From contig NZ_NKCN01000009.1 of the NCBI RefSeq assembly GCF_002245535.1, forward strand, positions 124,001 through 188,000: a DNA stretch of 64,000 nt, given 5' to 3'. The translations under genes and the position numbers were made by a program. The notes below the pieces were generated by a model. The model searched no databases and was not told the DNA's origin. It saw only the letters and a program-made list of their open reading frames with translations. This document shows, one piece after another, positions 18,925 to 30,419 of this stretch (its first letter is position 1; every line of letters starts with the position of its first letter). Source of the DNA: Mycobacterium lehmannii (GTDB lineage: Bacteria > Actinomycetota > Actinomycetes > Mycobacteriales > Mycobacteriaceae).

Positions 18925-20154
18925 TCATCCGTTCAGCACTTCGATGCCGGGCAAGGTCTTACCTTCGAGGTATTCCAATGAAGCCCCGCCGCCGGTCGAA
19001 ATGTGAGAGAAGCCGTTCTCGGGCAGGCCGAGCCGGCGCACCGCGGCCGCCGAATCCCCACCACCCACTACGCTGAACGCTCCCGTCTTGGTCGCCGCGA
19101 TAATGGCTTGGGCGAGCCCCTTGGTCCCGGCCGCGAACGCCGGAAACTCGAAGACGCCCATGGGGCCGTTCCAGAAGATCGTCTTGGCGTTGGACAGCAG
19201 GGCGGTGAACCGCTCGACGGAGGCGGGCCCGATGTCGAGTCCCATTTGGTCGTCCGGGATCCGGTCCGCAGGCACCGTCTCGGGGCTCGCGTCGGCTGCG
19301 AACCTCTCCGCGGCCACGATGTCGACCGGAAGGGCGATCACGTCGGCATAGGTATCCAGCAGCTGGCGGCAGGTGTCGATCATGCCCTCCTCCAGCAGCG
19401 AGGAACCAACTGGAACACCTTGCGCCGCAAGGAACGTGAAACACATGCCCCCGCCGATCACGATCCTGTCGGCCTTGCCGGCCAGGTTTTCGATGACCGC
19501 GAGCTTGTCCGACACTTTGGAGCCTCCGAGCACCACCGCATACGGTTGCTCGGTCGAAGTCGTCAGTTGTTCAAGAACTTTGACCTCGGCGGCCACGAGT
19601 TTCCCAGCATAGGGCGGCAACAACTTGGCGACGTCGTACACCGACGCCTGCTTGCGGTGCACCACGCCGAACCCGTCGGACACAAATGCCCCGTCCCCGC
19701 CGACGAGTTCGACCAGCTGCGTGGCCAGCGCCAGCCGCTGGGCGTCGTCCTTGCTGGTTTCACGCGGATCGAAACGGATGTTCTCCAGCAGCAGGACGTC
19801 GCCTTCGCTCAGGTCCTGCGCGCGCGCAACAGCGTCGGAGCCGACGACATCGCCGGCGACCTCAACATGGCGGCCGAGGTGCTTGCCCAACTCCGTCGCG
19901 ACCGGGGCCAACGACAAGTTCGGGTCCGGCCCACTCTTAGGCCTGCCCAGATGCGCGGTGACGACGACCTTCGCCCCGGCGTCGGCCAGCGCCCGCAACG
20001 TGGGCACCGACGCGATGATCCGGCCGGGGTCGGTGATGATAGGGGCACCGTCCTTGAAGTCCAGCGGGACGTTCAGATCGGAGCGCACCAATACGCCCCG
20101 GCCCGAAACCCCTTCTGCGAGCAAGTGGTCGAGGTTCTTTACCGACGAAGCCAT
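18925..20154 (-). CDS. pgk: Phosphoglycerate kinase
   Basis: Phosphorylates 3-phosphoglycerate in the Calvin cycle direction; 409 residues, the expected length. Blocks seen: [51 protein letters not shown] and the C-terminal [13 protein letters not shown] with [14 protein letters not shown]. The ATG at 20154 is 4 nt after the gap stop, so gap and pgk form one operon. No tpi follows, unlike the gap-pgk-tpi order in other mycobacteria, so this may be a second, autotrophy-specific copy. Confidence 0.94.
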   Translation of the reverse strand: MASSVKNLDHLLAEGVSGRGVLVRSDLNVPLDFKDGAPIITDPGRIIASVPTLRALADAGAKVVVTAHLGRPKSGPDPNLSLAPVATELGKHLGRHVEVAGDVVGSDAVARAQDLSEGDVLLLENIRFDPRETSKDDAQRLALATQLVELVGGDGAFVSDGFGVVHRKQASVYDVAKLLPPYAGKLVAAEVKVLEQLTTSTEQPYAVVLGGSKVSDKLAVIENLAGKADRIVIGGGMCFTFLAAQGVPVGSSLLEEGMIDTCRQLLDTYADVIALPVDIVAAERFAADASPETVPADRIPDDQMGLDIGPASVERFTALLSNAKTIFWNGPMGVFEFPAFAAGTKGLAQAIIAATKTGAFSVVGGGDSAAAVRRLGLPENGFSHISTGGGASLEYLEGKTLPGIEVLNG

Positions 20155-20158
20155 CGCG

Positions 20159-21760
<1,602 letters not shown>

Positions 21761-23107
21761 TCATCGATGCCGGCGATCGTCGCCGTCGTGATCGACGCCA
21801 TGAACCTGGCGGCGCACCCGGCGCACGGTGCGCCACACGACGATTACCGCGAGCGGAATGGCCACCGCGGTTGTGATGCCCTCGTTGATGGGCAGGCCGA
21901 GCGACTTGAGCCCCTTAGCGAGATAGCCGATCAGTCCGACGATGTAGTAGGAAATCGCGGCGATCGACAACCCTTCGACCGTCTGTTGCAGGCGCAGCTG
22001 CAGCGCCTGACCCCGGCGCAGCCCGCTGAGCAGCTGCTGAGTCTGCATCTCGGCGGTCACCTCTACTCGCGTGCGCAGCACGTCGGCGGTGCGTGAAACG
22101 CGGCCGGACAGACCATCCATCCGGTGCTTGGCGGCCGCGACGGTGGCCATCGCCGGTAGCAGTCGCCGGCGCAGAAAGGTGAACACACCCATCAGACCGG
22201 GCAGTGACGATCGACGCAGGTACTCAATGCGTTGGTCAACGATCCCGTAATAGGCGCTGGCGGCGTCGAAGCGATCCGCGTGTGTCGCGATCTCGTACTC
22301 GACAACGGCCGACAGCCTGATCAGCTCGTCGAGCAGTTCGCGGTCGTCGCGCTGCTCGTCTTCGATGCCACGCGCCAACTCGGCTAGTCGGGACTCCAAT
22401 TCGCCCATCCGCGACACCATGGCCCGCGCAGGCGGGTAGGCCAGCAAGGCCAGCATCCGGTACCGCTCGACATCCAGCAGTGAGCCGGTAATCCGCCCGG
22501 CGCGGCCCTCGGTCATGGGTTCGCACAACATCAAAAACCGTGAGGTGCCGTCGGGATACAGCTGATATGTGGTGTAGAGCCGGGCAGCGTCGTCGCGCAG
22601 CCGCGAGCCCAGTAACCGGCCCGAACCGAGGGTTCGTTGCGCAAACTCGGCCGCCTGCTCGTCGGACCAGCCCTCGGCGGGCAGCAGCACCGCGTGCACC
22701 GCGGCGAGCGTGCGGCCCGGGATGTTCGCCAGCCAGCCGGCAGGCAGCGGCAACAGTGCCAGCAGGTCGGTCTCGGCGCCCAATGCCGCCGGGTCGAGAG
22801 GCTGGTGGATGGTGTACAGAGAGTAGGCGTCGTCGTGTCGCTCCCACGACAGGCCCCTCGCGGCGTCGAATTCCAGGGTTAGCCCCACGTCGGTGGAACC
22901 CGCCGCCTTGCCATGGGTCGCGGCAAGTCGGTGCAGGTGCGCGGTCTCTGCCGCGGCCGACCCCTTGCCGGTGAGCACCGTCAACTGCGTGGTCATCGAC
23001 GGGATCGGCAGCGGGCGCGCGGGACGGACATGCACTTCGTTGTGCGCGGCCACCCGCTGGGACGCGTCCGGCGGAAGCGGCGCGACCGGCGCCGTCGATT
23101 CACTCAT
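21761..23107 (-). CDS. DUF3422 family membrane protein (copy 1)
   Basis: 448 residues. The N-terminal signature HNEVHVRPARPLPIPSMTTQ is that of DUF3422, a family of unknown function known from proteobacteria and some actinobacteria. The C-terminal part holds a coiled-coil stretch (about 300-365) and two membrane helices (about 372-395 and 402-425), with LRLQQTVEGLSIAAISYYIV conserved. A paralogue lies at 26592-27983. Basic C-terminal tail. Proximity to Calvin and hydrogenase genes suggests a link to that metabolism, but this is only context. Confidence 0.8.
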   Translation of the reverse strand: MSESTAPVAPLPPDASQRVAAHNEVHVRPARPLPIPSMTTQLTVLTGKGSAAAETAHLHRLAATHGKAAGSTDVGLTLEFDAARGLSWERHDDAYSLYTIHQPLDPAALGAETDLLALLPLPAGWLANIPGRTLAAVHAVLLPAEGWSDEQAAEFAQRTLGSGRLLGSRLRDDAARLYTTYQLYPDGTSRFLMLCEPMTEGRAGRITGSLLDVERYRMLALLAYPPARAMVSRMGELESRLAELARGIEDEQRDDRELLDELIRLSAVVEYEIATHADRFDAASAYYGIVDQRIEYLRRSSLPGLMGVFTFLRRRLLPAMATVAAAKHRMDGLSGRVSRTADVLRTRVEVTAEMQTQQLLSGLRRGQALQLRLQQTVEGLSIAAISYYIVGLIGYLAKGLKSLGLPINEGITTAVAIPLAVIVVWRTVRRVRRQVHGVDHDGDDRRHR

Positions 23108-23327
23108 TCACTTTCCCCGCATCGCCGTATCCATTAGCAGTCGACCAGCGCGACCCTAACCGCCCCAGCGGTCGCCGTGGTGGTCGACACATCCACCGCC
23201 CGGACGCTAACGAACAACCCCAGTGGACCGCAGAAAGGCTGCCACACAGGGAGACCGGCTGCGAACAGCACCGTCTCACCTAGGCGCCACCCCATGTTAA
23301 GTTCGTCGACCAGAGGGGGAGGCGGGG

Positions 23328-24362
23328 ATGCGTCCGGTCAAAATTGCTATCGCCGGCGGCGGGTTCGGCAGCAAGGTCGCGCTACCTGTTTATGCCGAAC
23401 TCGCGGAATTCGAGCCGGTGGCCATGTGGTCGCGACGACCCGAGCGTGCCGCGGAACTGGCCAAGCAAGCCGGGCTACAGCTCGGCACCGCCGACTTCGA
23501 TGAGCTGTTGTCGGTGCCCGGCCTGGAGGCGGTGCACATCGCGACGCCGGTGGTGACCCACTCTGCGCTCGCCGTCGCCGCGGCGCAGCGGGGACTGCAT
23601 GTGCTGTGCGAGAAGCCGCTCGCGGACAACCTCCCCGACGCCCGCCGCCTGGTGGCGGCAGTCCGCTCGGCCGGCGTAATCGGCATGGTTGATTTCGAAC
23701 TTCGGATGAAACAGACCCGCCAGCGGCTGATTGAGCGTGTGCGTGAGGTGGTGGGACGGCCACGGATGGCGTCGGTCATGCTGGTGCATTCCGATCATGC
23801 CGATCCCGAGTCCCGCCCGTACACCTGGGTGCACGACGCCCAGCTGGGCGGGGGTCGGCTACAGGGGTACGGCGTCCACGATCTTGACCTTGTTCTCGAG
23901 ATGTTTCCCGAGGTGGACGCAGTGGCGGCCGCCACCGAAGTGGGAGTGCCGATGCGCGCGGATGAGAACAAACGGCTGCAAAAGGTGACCGCCGAGGACA
24001 CCTACGCGTTGCTGATGCGGTTTCGCGGGGGCGGGCTGGGTGTCGTCACGCTGGTGTCCACCGCTCGTCACCCGCGCGGCGAGGTTATCGAGGTCTACGG
24101 CGATTCGGGGACGGTGCGGCTCGATGGTGAGCGGCGGTTGTGGTCGGCGCGCTCGGGCGAGGAATTGCAGAGCGAGGGCCCGCTGGACGCCAGCTCGCCC
24201 GCGGCGTTCGCGCGGGTGGCGCGCAGGTTTGCGGCCGCGATCCGCCAAGGCGCGGCACCTGACCCCTCGCTCGATGAGGGGCTACGCGTGCAGGCGCTCT
24301 TCGACGCGATCCGCACCGCCGACGTCGAGCGTCGATGGGTGTGCCCTGAGCCGATTGGGTAA
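23328..24362 (+). CDS. Gfo/Idh/MocA family oxidoreductase
   Basis: 344 residues with an N-terminal Rossmann fold (KIAIAGGGFGSKVALPVYAEL), the family motif CEKPLADN and a C-terminal alpha/beta domain. Members are NAD(P)-dependent sugar, inositol or related dehydrogenases; the substrate cannot be told. ATG 23328 follows a purine-rich AGGGGGAGGCGGGG ribosome site. It stands between the two DUF3422 genes, together with the GH15 gene. The 220-bp gap to the divergent DUF3422 gene is the likely promoter. Confidence 0.8.
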   Translation: MRPVKIAIAGGGFGSKVALPVYAELAEFEPVAMWSRRPERAAELAKQAGLQLGTADFDELLSVPGLEAVHIATPVVTHSALAVAAAQRGLHVLCEKPLADNLPDARRLVAAVRSAGVIGMVDFELRMKQTRQRLIERVREVVGRPRMASVMLVHSDHADPESRPYTWVHDAQLGGGRLQGYGVHDLDLVLEMFPEVDAVAAATEVGVPMRADENKRLQKVTAEDTYALLMRFRGGGLGVVTLVSTARHPRGEVIEVYGDSGTVRLDGERRLWSARSGEELQSEGPLDASSPAAFARVARRFAAAIRQGAAPDPSLDEGLRVQALFDAIRTADVERRWVCPEPIG

Positions 24363-24636
24363 CTTCCCCAAGACGCCAGCACGGTGCCTCCGCACGGCGT
24401 GCGTGGGTTTGGCGAGTACTGTGCGCCACCTTTCGGGCAGTGTCCATGCCGGCATGATCCTCGGCGCCGACGATGTGCCGATCGCGGTCGGCGTACCTGT
24501 GTACCAGCAACTGGTGGACGTGTTTGGCGAGCTCGCGTCCAGCTAATCTCAGCCGCCGATGTGCATTTCACGGTTGTGCGGTCTCGGCCGCGCGTACCGT
24601 TGACCTGTCAAAACGAGCACGTGCAGCGGTGGGCGA

Positions 24637-26562
24637 ATGTCCGGGGAGGTGGCTGCGGTGGTCAACGGGCCGACGAGCGGGCTTGGCGTGGACCAAAGCC
24701 ATTTTCCGCCGATCGAAGACTACGCGTTCCTCTCCGATTGCGAGACGACGGCGTTGATCGCGCCGGACGGCGCGGTGGAGTGGCTGTGTCTGCCGCGGAT
24801 GGATTCACCCAGCGTGTTCGGTGCCATATTGGATCGCGACGCCGGACACTTCCGCATCGGTCCGGCCGGGGTCGACGTCCCCGCGGCGCGCCGCTACATC
24901 CCGGGCACGATGGTGGTAGAGACCAGCTGGTGGACACCGGGCGGCTGGCTGGTCGTCGCCGACACCCTGCTGATCGGTCCGTGGCATCACGACGATGAGC
25001 GGTCGGGGACCCATCGCCGCGCGCCGACCGATTATGACGCGGCGCACGTGTTGCTCCGCATGATCCGCTGTGTCAACGGTCAAGTCCAGGTGGACATGGA
25101 CTGCACCCCCGCGTTCGACTACGGCCGGGGGGCCGCCCGTTGGTCCTACACCGGAGACGGCTATCACGAAGCAATCGCTGAGCCGGAGCCTGGCCAGCGC
25201 CCCCGGCTGCGGCTCACCACCGACCTCAACATCGGGTTCGAGGGCCCAGCGGCGACCGCACGGACGCTGCTCAAGGAGGGCCAGCGCCGGTTCGTCGCGC
25301 TCTCCTGGAGCACACACGCCCCGCCTGCCACGATGAAGGAAGCGGTGCGCCGGCTGCGCTGGACCTGCCATCACTGGCAGCACTGGCTCGATCGCGGCAC
25401 CTTCCCCGACCATCCCTGGCGCAGCCATCTGCAACGCAGTGCCCTGACGCTCAAGGGCCTTAGCTACGCCCCGTCCGGGGCGATCGTGGCGGCGGCCACC
25501 ACGTCGCTGCCGGAATCGCCTGGCGGCGAGCGCAACTGGGACTACCGCTACACCTGGGTACGGGACACCGCCAAGACGTTGTGGGCGTTGAACTCGCTGG
25601 GCTTCGACTGGGAGGCCAACGACTTCTTCCGGTTCGTCGCCGACGTCGCCGAAGCCGAGCAGGGTGACCTGCAGTTGATGTACGGAGTCGACGGTGAGCG
25701 CGAGCTGACCGAGTCGACTTTGGAGCACCTCTCCGGCTATGAGGGGGCGCGGCCGGTCCGGGTCGGCAACGGCGCCTACAACCAGCGTCAGCATGATGTG
25801 TGGGGCGCGATCGTGCGGGCCATCGACCTTCACACTGGTCCGCACCGTCGGGTCGAGGATCGATTGTGGCGGATCGTGCAAACCCAGGTGGAGCGCGCGT
25901 TGCGGCATTGGCGTGAGCCCGACCAGGGCATCTGGGAGGTGCGGTCGGGGGCACAGCATTTCACCTTCTCCAAGGTGGCCTGTTGGCTGGCCGCCGACGC
26001 CGGTGCCCGGATCGCGGCGGTGCGCGGCCAGGACACGCTGGCCGCTCGCTGGCGTGCCGCCGCCGACGAGATCCGCTGTGACGTTCTGGCCAACGCCGTC
26101 GACGAGCGCGGTGTGTTCACCCAGCACTACCACACCAAGGCCCTTGACGCCTCGGTGCTGCTCATCCCGCTGCTGGGTTTCCTGCCGCCCAGCGACGAGC
26201 GGGTGCGCAACACTGTCCTGGCGATCGCCGAGGAGCTCACCGAGGAGGAAATGGTCTTGCGCTACCGCACCGACGAGACCGAAGACGGGCTCTCCGGCGC
26301 GGAGGGCACCTTCACCCTTTGCTCGTTCTGGCTGGTCTCCGCGCTGGTCGAAATTGGCGAGTTGGCCCGAGCCAAGACCTTGTGCGGAAAGCTGCTGTCC
26401 TCGGCAAGTTCCCTCGGGCTCTACGCCGAGGAGATCGACCCGCACAGCGGACGGCACCTCGGCAACTTCCCGCAGGCGTTCACCCACCTGGCGCTGATCA
26501 ACGCGGTCACCGCGGTGATCGAGGCGGAACGGGCGATGGCCGGTAACCACGCGGTGCCGTAG
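24637..26562 (+). CDS. Glycoside hydrolase family 15 (glucoamylase/trehalase-like)
   Basis: 641 residues, similar in length and motifs to mycobacterial GH15 trehalase/glucoamylase (Rv2402 type). An N-terminal beta-sandwich with DYAFLSDCETTALIAPDGAVEWLCLPR (in pieces) is followed by an (alpha/alpha)6 barrel with GERNWDYRYTWVRD and SGAEGTFTLCSFWLV, the latter carrying a catalytic Glu. It probably hydrolyses trehalose or short alpha-glucans in the cytoplasm, since no signal peptide is seen. The 274 bp before it hold no convincing gene. Confidence 0.86.
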   Translation: MSGEVAAVVNGPTSGLGVDQSHFPPIEDYAFLSDCETTALIAPDGAVEWLCLPRMDSPSVFGAILDRDAGHFRIGPAGVDVPAARRYIPGTMVVETSWWTPGGWLVVADTLLIGPWHHDDERSGTHRRAPTDYDAAHVLLRMIRCVNGQVQVDMDCTPAFDYGRGAARWSYTGDGYHEAIAEPEPGQRPRLRLTTDLNIGFEGPAATARTLLKEGQRRFVALSWSTHAPPATMKEAVRRLRWTCHHWQHWLDRGTFPDHPWRSHLQRSALTLKGLSYAPSGAIVAAATTSLPESPGGERNWDYRYTWVRDTAKTLWALNSLGFDWEANDFFRFVADVAEAEQGDLQLMYGVDGERELTESTLEHLSGYEGARPVRVGNGAYNQRQHDVWGAIVRAIDLHTGPHRRVEDRLWRIVQTQVERALRHWREPDQGIWEVRSGAQHFTFSKVACWLAADAGARIAAVRGQDTLAARWRAAADEIRCDVLANAVDERGVFTQHYHTKALDASVLLIPLLGFLPPSDERVRNTVLAIAEELTEEEMVLRYRTDETEDGLSGAEGTFTLCSFWLVSALVEIGELARAKTLCGKLLSSASSLGLYAEEIDPHSGRHLGNFPQAFTHLALINAVTAVIEAERAMAGNHAVP

Positions 26563-26591
26563 ATCTGGCGGAGTATCCGCGCCGAGGGCGG

Positions 26592-27983
26592 CTACCGTCG
26601 TCGGGCGCCGAAATCGTGGCCGCTACGGTTGCCGCCGCCGATCCGGCGCGAGTCGTCGTGGTCGAGGCCGGGGAGGTGGCGGCGTATCCGGCCCACAGTG
26701 TGCCACACCAACAGGATTGCGGGTGGGATGGCCAGCGCGGCGGCCAGGTTCTCGTCGATGGGTAGGCCCGCCGAATTGAGTCCCCTGGCCAGAAAGCCGA
26801 TCAGCCCGACGATGTAGTAGGAGATGGCCGCGATGGACAGGCCTTCGACGGTTTGCTGCAGCCGCAGCTGCAGCGCCTGGCCTCGGTGCAGCTGGGCTAA
26901 CAATTCCTGAGTTCGGGTCTCGGCGGTCACTTCAACCCTGGTGCGCAGCATGTCTGCGGTGCGCGCCACGCGCCTGGACAGCGCCTCCATCCGGTCTTTG
27001 ACCGCCTCGATTGTGGCCATCGCCGGTGTCAGCCGGCGGCGCAGGAAGCTGAACACGTCCATCAGCCCGGGCAGCGGTGCTGACTGTAGGTATTGGATGC
27101 GTTGTTCCACGATCGCGTGGTAGGCGTTGGCGGCGTCGAAACCGCCGCCATGGGTGGCTATTTCGGATTCGATGAGTGCGGCCAGGCCGATCAGCTCGTC
27201 AAGCAGCCCCTGGTCCGGGCGGTCTTCGTCGTCGATCGCGTGGGTGAGCTCGGCAAGCCGGGATTCCAGGCCGGTCAGGCGCGCAACCATCGCACGCGCC
27301 AGCGGATAGGGCACCAGCGCGAGCATTCGGTAGCGCTCGGCATCGAGCAGCGCCCCGGTGATGCGCCCGGCATGGCCAGCGGTCATGGTGTCGCACAGGA
27401 TCAGAAACCGCGAGGTGCCAGTGGGATCGAGCCGGTAGGTGGTGTAGAGGCGGGTGGTGTCACCGCGCAGCCGTGACCCCAGCAGCCGGCCCTGTCCCAG
27501 ACTGCGGTGGGCGAACTCGGTCGCCTCGTCATCGGACCTGCCGTGCGCGGGCAGCAGGACGGCGTGGACGGCGGCCATGGTACGGCCCGGGATGGCCGCC
27601 AACCAGTCGGCGGGTAGTGGCAGCAGCGCCAGCAGGTCGGCGTCGGCGGTGAACGCCGCGGGGTCCAGGCCCTGGTGGATGGTGTAAAGCGAGTAGTCGT
27701 CGTGGCGCTCCCAGGAAAGCTCGGTCTGCGGGTCCAGGTCCAGGGTGAGACCGACGTCGGTGGCGCCGACGGCCAGGCCGTAGGCGGTGGCCAGTTGTTG
27801 CAGATGCGCGGTCTCCGCGGTCTCCGCGGCTTCGTCGGTGAGCACCGTGAGCTGGGTGGTCATCGACGGCACCGGCAACGGCCGCGCCGGACGCACGTGC
27901 ACCTCGTTATGCGCGCGCTCCCGGCCGGGCGCATCCGGGGGAAGGGCCGCGCTCACCGCCACCGTCGCGACACCCTCACTCAT
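26592..27983 (-). CDS. DUF3422 family membrane protein (copy 2)
   Basis: 463 residues, paralogue of 21761-23107, with the same N-terminal HNEVHVRPARPLPVPSMTTQ block, central coiled-coil region and C-terminal pair of membrane helices around LRLQQTVEGLSIAAISYYIV. The frame extends 113 codons upstream, but the ATG at 27983 (MSEGVATVAV) corresponds to the start of copy 1. It lies convergent with GH15. The two copies differ mostly in the first 20 residues and the tail, which suggests duplication followed by divergence rather than recent copying. Confidence 0.8.
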   Translation of the reverse strand: MSEGVATVAVSAALPPDAPGRERAHNEVHVRPARPLPVPSMTTQLTVLTDEAAETAETAHLQQLATAYGLAVGATDVGLTLDLDPQTELSWERHDDYSLYTIHQGLDPAAFTADADLLALLPLPADWLAAIPGRTMAAVHAVLLPAHGRSDDEATEFAHRSLGQGRLLGSRLRGDTTRLYTTYRLDPTGTSRFLILCDTMTAGHAGRITGALLDAERYRMLALVPYPLARAMVARLTGLESRLAELTHAIDDEDRPDQGLLDELIGLAALIESEIATHGGGFDAANAYHAIVEQRIQYLQSAPLPGLMDVFSFLRRRLTPAMATIEAVKDRMEALSRRVARTADMLRTRVEVTAETRTQELLAQLHRGQALQLRLQQTVEGLSIAAISYYIVGLIGFLARGLNSAGLPIDENLAAALAIPPAILLVWHTVGRIRRHLPGLDHDDSRRIGGGNRSGHDFGARRR

Positions 27984-28370
27984 GATCGGATCCCCATCCG
28001 CTGCTACCCGACTTCGGCCGCGGTTGTCCGGCGCCGGCGCGGCCCGGTCGGGATCGGCCGATAATCCGGCACGGCGCCGCCTTCCTCCGCTGTCGTGTTG
28101 CCGGTCTGGCCGGCGTCGGCGCGGTTGTCCGCGATTGGGCGCAGGTGATCCAGCACCGACCGTCATGAGGCCGCCGGAGCCGTTGTTCGCACCGCGCATC
28201 ATTTCCAGCTCGATGAGGTGATCGCCGCGTCGGCGACGACGCGCCCACAGCCGCCCGGGCCGGGCGGCGTTTGCGCACGCATGAGCCGACGTCTCGTGCA
28301 GTTTGAGCAGCTGCGGCAGCACACGCCAGGGCAGCGCGGGGATCGCCGCCGCGGTCAGGATCGTCGCGTT
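27984..28370. other. Intergenic, no gene recognised
   Basis: 387 bp upstream of DUF3422 copy 2 and downstream of the hypothetical at 28371. Open frames here are Arg/Pro-rich and not gene-like. It should contain the DUF3422 copy 2 promoter; no clear palindromes seen. Confidence 0.4.
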
Positions 28371-28709
28371 TCACAGTTGCTGGGGTTCAACGGACCGATG
28401 GCTGGGAGGGCCGGCCGCCAGCCCGCCGGTCGGCTCACGTAGCAGCGATCCCACCCGGTCGCGGTCGGCACCTTTTACCCACGCCGCGATGTCGTCCACC
28501 CCGGCGCCCTCGGCCAGCATCTGGTCGACGACATGAGCATACGACTCCGGTGCCAGCGTGACATCGGCCATCTGGGCTTTCCACGCCGCCGAAAATGACG
28601 CGTACCCAAGCGGCTCCCATGCCCGCTCGTCGATGATCGTCTCGACCAGCCACGCCGGGTTGAGACCCTGCCACAATTGCCACAACGCGGCCGCTTCGTC
28701 CTGGTTCAT
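28371..28709 (-). CDS. Hypothetical protein, 112 residues
   Basis: No family recognised. The sequence is acidic and Trp-rich in its first half (ALWQLWQGLNPAWLVETIIDERAWEPLGY, in pieces), predicted helical, with a disordered Pro/Gly tail. Composition and codon use resemble a real gene. Start ATG 28709 (MNQDEAAALW). It may be a mycobacterium-specific small soluble protein. Confidence 0.5.
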   Translation of the reverse strand: MNQDEAAALWQLWQGLNPAWLVETIIDERAWEPLGYASFSAAWKAQMADVTLAPESYAHVVDQMLAEGAGVDDIAAWVKGADRDRVGSLLREPTGGLAAGPPSHRSVEPQQL

Positions 28710-28994
28710 TCCGGCAGTCTATCCAGCCCCACAACACACCGCCTTTTCAGTCATCAAGGGCCAGTTGTGATTTCGCACTCAAGGAGCGTGTCGTTGAGAG
28801 CCCTCCGACACCTGGGCATTGGCACGTTCGACCGAAGAAGCAATCCAAGCGCCTGGCGCAGTGTCCCGCCGGCCATCCGGGATGGCTCACGGCGGGAGAC
28901 GCGCCGAACCGCCTTGTTGCGCTATGGGAAAGGTATAAGTGCGACTATCATGCACACGCTCTGGACGACGGTGGACCTTCCTGGCGTTGCCGAA

Positions 28995-29310
28995 GAATCT
29001 CGGCTCACGCCACTTCGGCCGAAGTATCGCCTGATGGTAGCCAGCCGTACTCGACCGACCGTCATACTCGATCGACGAGTGGAGTCTGGAGTCCCGTTGT
29101 ACTGGAGTCCCGTTGTACCAGTGCAACCAGGAGGCGGTTTCCCTTCCAGCTCGGCCGGCCCGGTCAAGGTCGAATGCCCGTCGACCAATTCCGACTTATA
29201 CAGTCCCACAACGGATTCCATCAGCGCGTTGTCCAAGGTGTCGCCGACGCCGTCGATCGACTCGGCGATCCCGGCCTCGCGCTAGCCCTCGGTAACGCGA
29301 TCGACGTGTA
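28995..29310 (-). pseudogene. IS3-family transposase (OrfB) remnant
   Basis: C-terminal pieces of an IS3-type DDE transposase in two frames. Frame one (29300 down to 29130) reads REAGIAESIDGVGDTLDNAL then MESVVGLYKSELV, the usual block around the last catalytic residues. Frame two (29126 down to about 29010) reads ETASWLHWYN ... RLHSSIEYDG, the usual WYN..RLHSSI ending. A stop codon upstream and a 16-bp tandem duplication between WYN and RLHSSI show that it is dead. The remaining 28710-29624 sequence holds nothing else recognised. Confidence 0.7.
29087..29118. repeat. 16-bp tandem duplication inside the IS3 remnant
   Basis: TGGAGTCCCGTTGTAC is repeated exactly at 29087-29102 and 29103-29118. 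It lies between the conserved WYN and RLHSSI codons of the transposase fragment and shifts its frame. Confidence 0.8.
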
Positions 29311-29624
29311 CTGGAATTCCCCGCGTCCGAGTGATGCATTAACATTAACCCGTTGCAGTGAACTGGAATTCAGCGTAGCGCGGGAGAATAGAGCCTGCTT
29401 GAGCACCGACGTGACAAGCGCCCAGGTCTTGCTGGTCATCAGCTGCCGGCCGAGGATCCCGCGGGGTGACACGCCCATATACGCGGTGTCAACCCTTTGC
29501 GGCGTTACGCATACATGGATCGGCCACCCGCCGCTTATCCGGACGGTCGGCGCCGTCCACGGACGATTGTCATATTCCAGGCTGCGGCAACCAATCTGCC
29601 CGAGCGCGCGCTCGACCCTGCCAC

Positions 29625-30071
29625 CTAGTGTTTCTGCTGCTCGCCGCGCCTGACACCGGGCACGTGAGTGGGTCCGACACCCTCGTCGCCACGGTCGGTT
29701 TCCGGCGCTTCTGTCGCCGGTTGCTCCTGGGCCGGTGAAGTGGTCGCTCCGCCCGGCGTATCGGCGGGCGCCGGGGATTTGTAGTTGGGATCGGTGGTCG
29801 GTGCGGCGGCTCCGCCGACCCTCGCTCCCGACTTCACGGTGTCGTCCCCGGAATCTGCGGACGTCTTGCGCCCCTCGTACGGCGGTGTCGCGGGTTCTAC
29901 GTCGCTCGGCGGCTCGTTCGTGAATGCCGTCTCGACCTCGGGATTTTCCGGATCTCCATACGTGGGCACCGATTCGTCGCCCTCATAGGTGCCCGACGGC
30001 CGGTCCGACGGCCCGGCCGATGGCTGATCAAACCCGGTACCCCGGGACCCGCGTTCTTCCGGATTACTCAT
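29625..30071 (-). CDS. Disordered acidic hypothetical protein
   Basis: 148 residues from ATG 30071, preceded by GAGGAG. Rich in Pro, Glu, Thr, Gly and Ser with few hydrophobic residues, so probably intrinsically disordered; no domain, signal peptide or membrane helix. Similar low-complexity proteins occur in mycobacteria without known function. The good ribosome site and sustained frame support it as a gene. Confidence 0.55.
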   Translation of the reverse strand: MSNPEERGSRGTGFDQPSAGPSDRPSGTYEGDESVPTYGDPENPEVETAFTNEPPSDVEPATPPYEGRKTSADSGDDTVKSGARVGGAAAPTTDPNYKSPAPADTPGGATTSPAQEQPATEAPETDRGDEGVGPTHVPGVRRGEQQKH

Positions 30072-30419
30072 GGCTAACTCCTCTCGGCCGCCGCTGCACC
30101 CGCAGCGAGCCAACTGCCGGATACCCGCGATCGGTACCCGATAACCGGCGACGACGAATCGCGCTGCGAGTAGCAGGGCGGTTACGCGGTGCAGCCTGTC
30201 GACGTTGTCGTTGGTTGCGCGGACGGCCGTGAGAAGGCCTCACTTATGTACCGATCGGAGTCTGCGCTGTCCTTGGAGCGTCGAGCATCCTGCACTCGGA
30301 CGGCTTGATGGGCAGGATCATGCCGCTGCATCACCTCGCCGCCCTTTCGGCGCTGAGGCAGCCTCCGCGGCTTCAGCCTCAGCTGCTGGGCGGTGCGGAG
30401 TTTTTCGCGTTCGCGGCGC
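30072..30419. other. Intergenic, no gene recognised
   Basis: 348 bp between the disordered protein and the 3' end of the hydrogenase operon. Frames present are short and unlike genes. It probably carries the promoter of the 29625-30071 gene and the hydrogenase operon terminator, neither of which can be pinned down. Confidence 0.4.

Noticed and set aside
24384..24546. Short plus-strand tail ending in VGVPVYQQLVDVFGELASS
   Set aside because: Looks protein-like for about 30 residues but has no good start or recognisable family; could be a remnant. Not enough to call a gene.
24805..26550. 581-codon minus-strand frame opposite the GH15 gene
   Set aside because: GH15 on the plus strand has family motifs throughout; the antisense frame has none and ends with no ribosome site.
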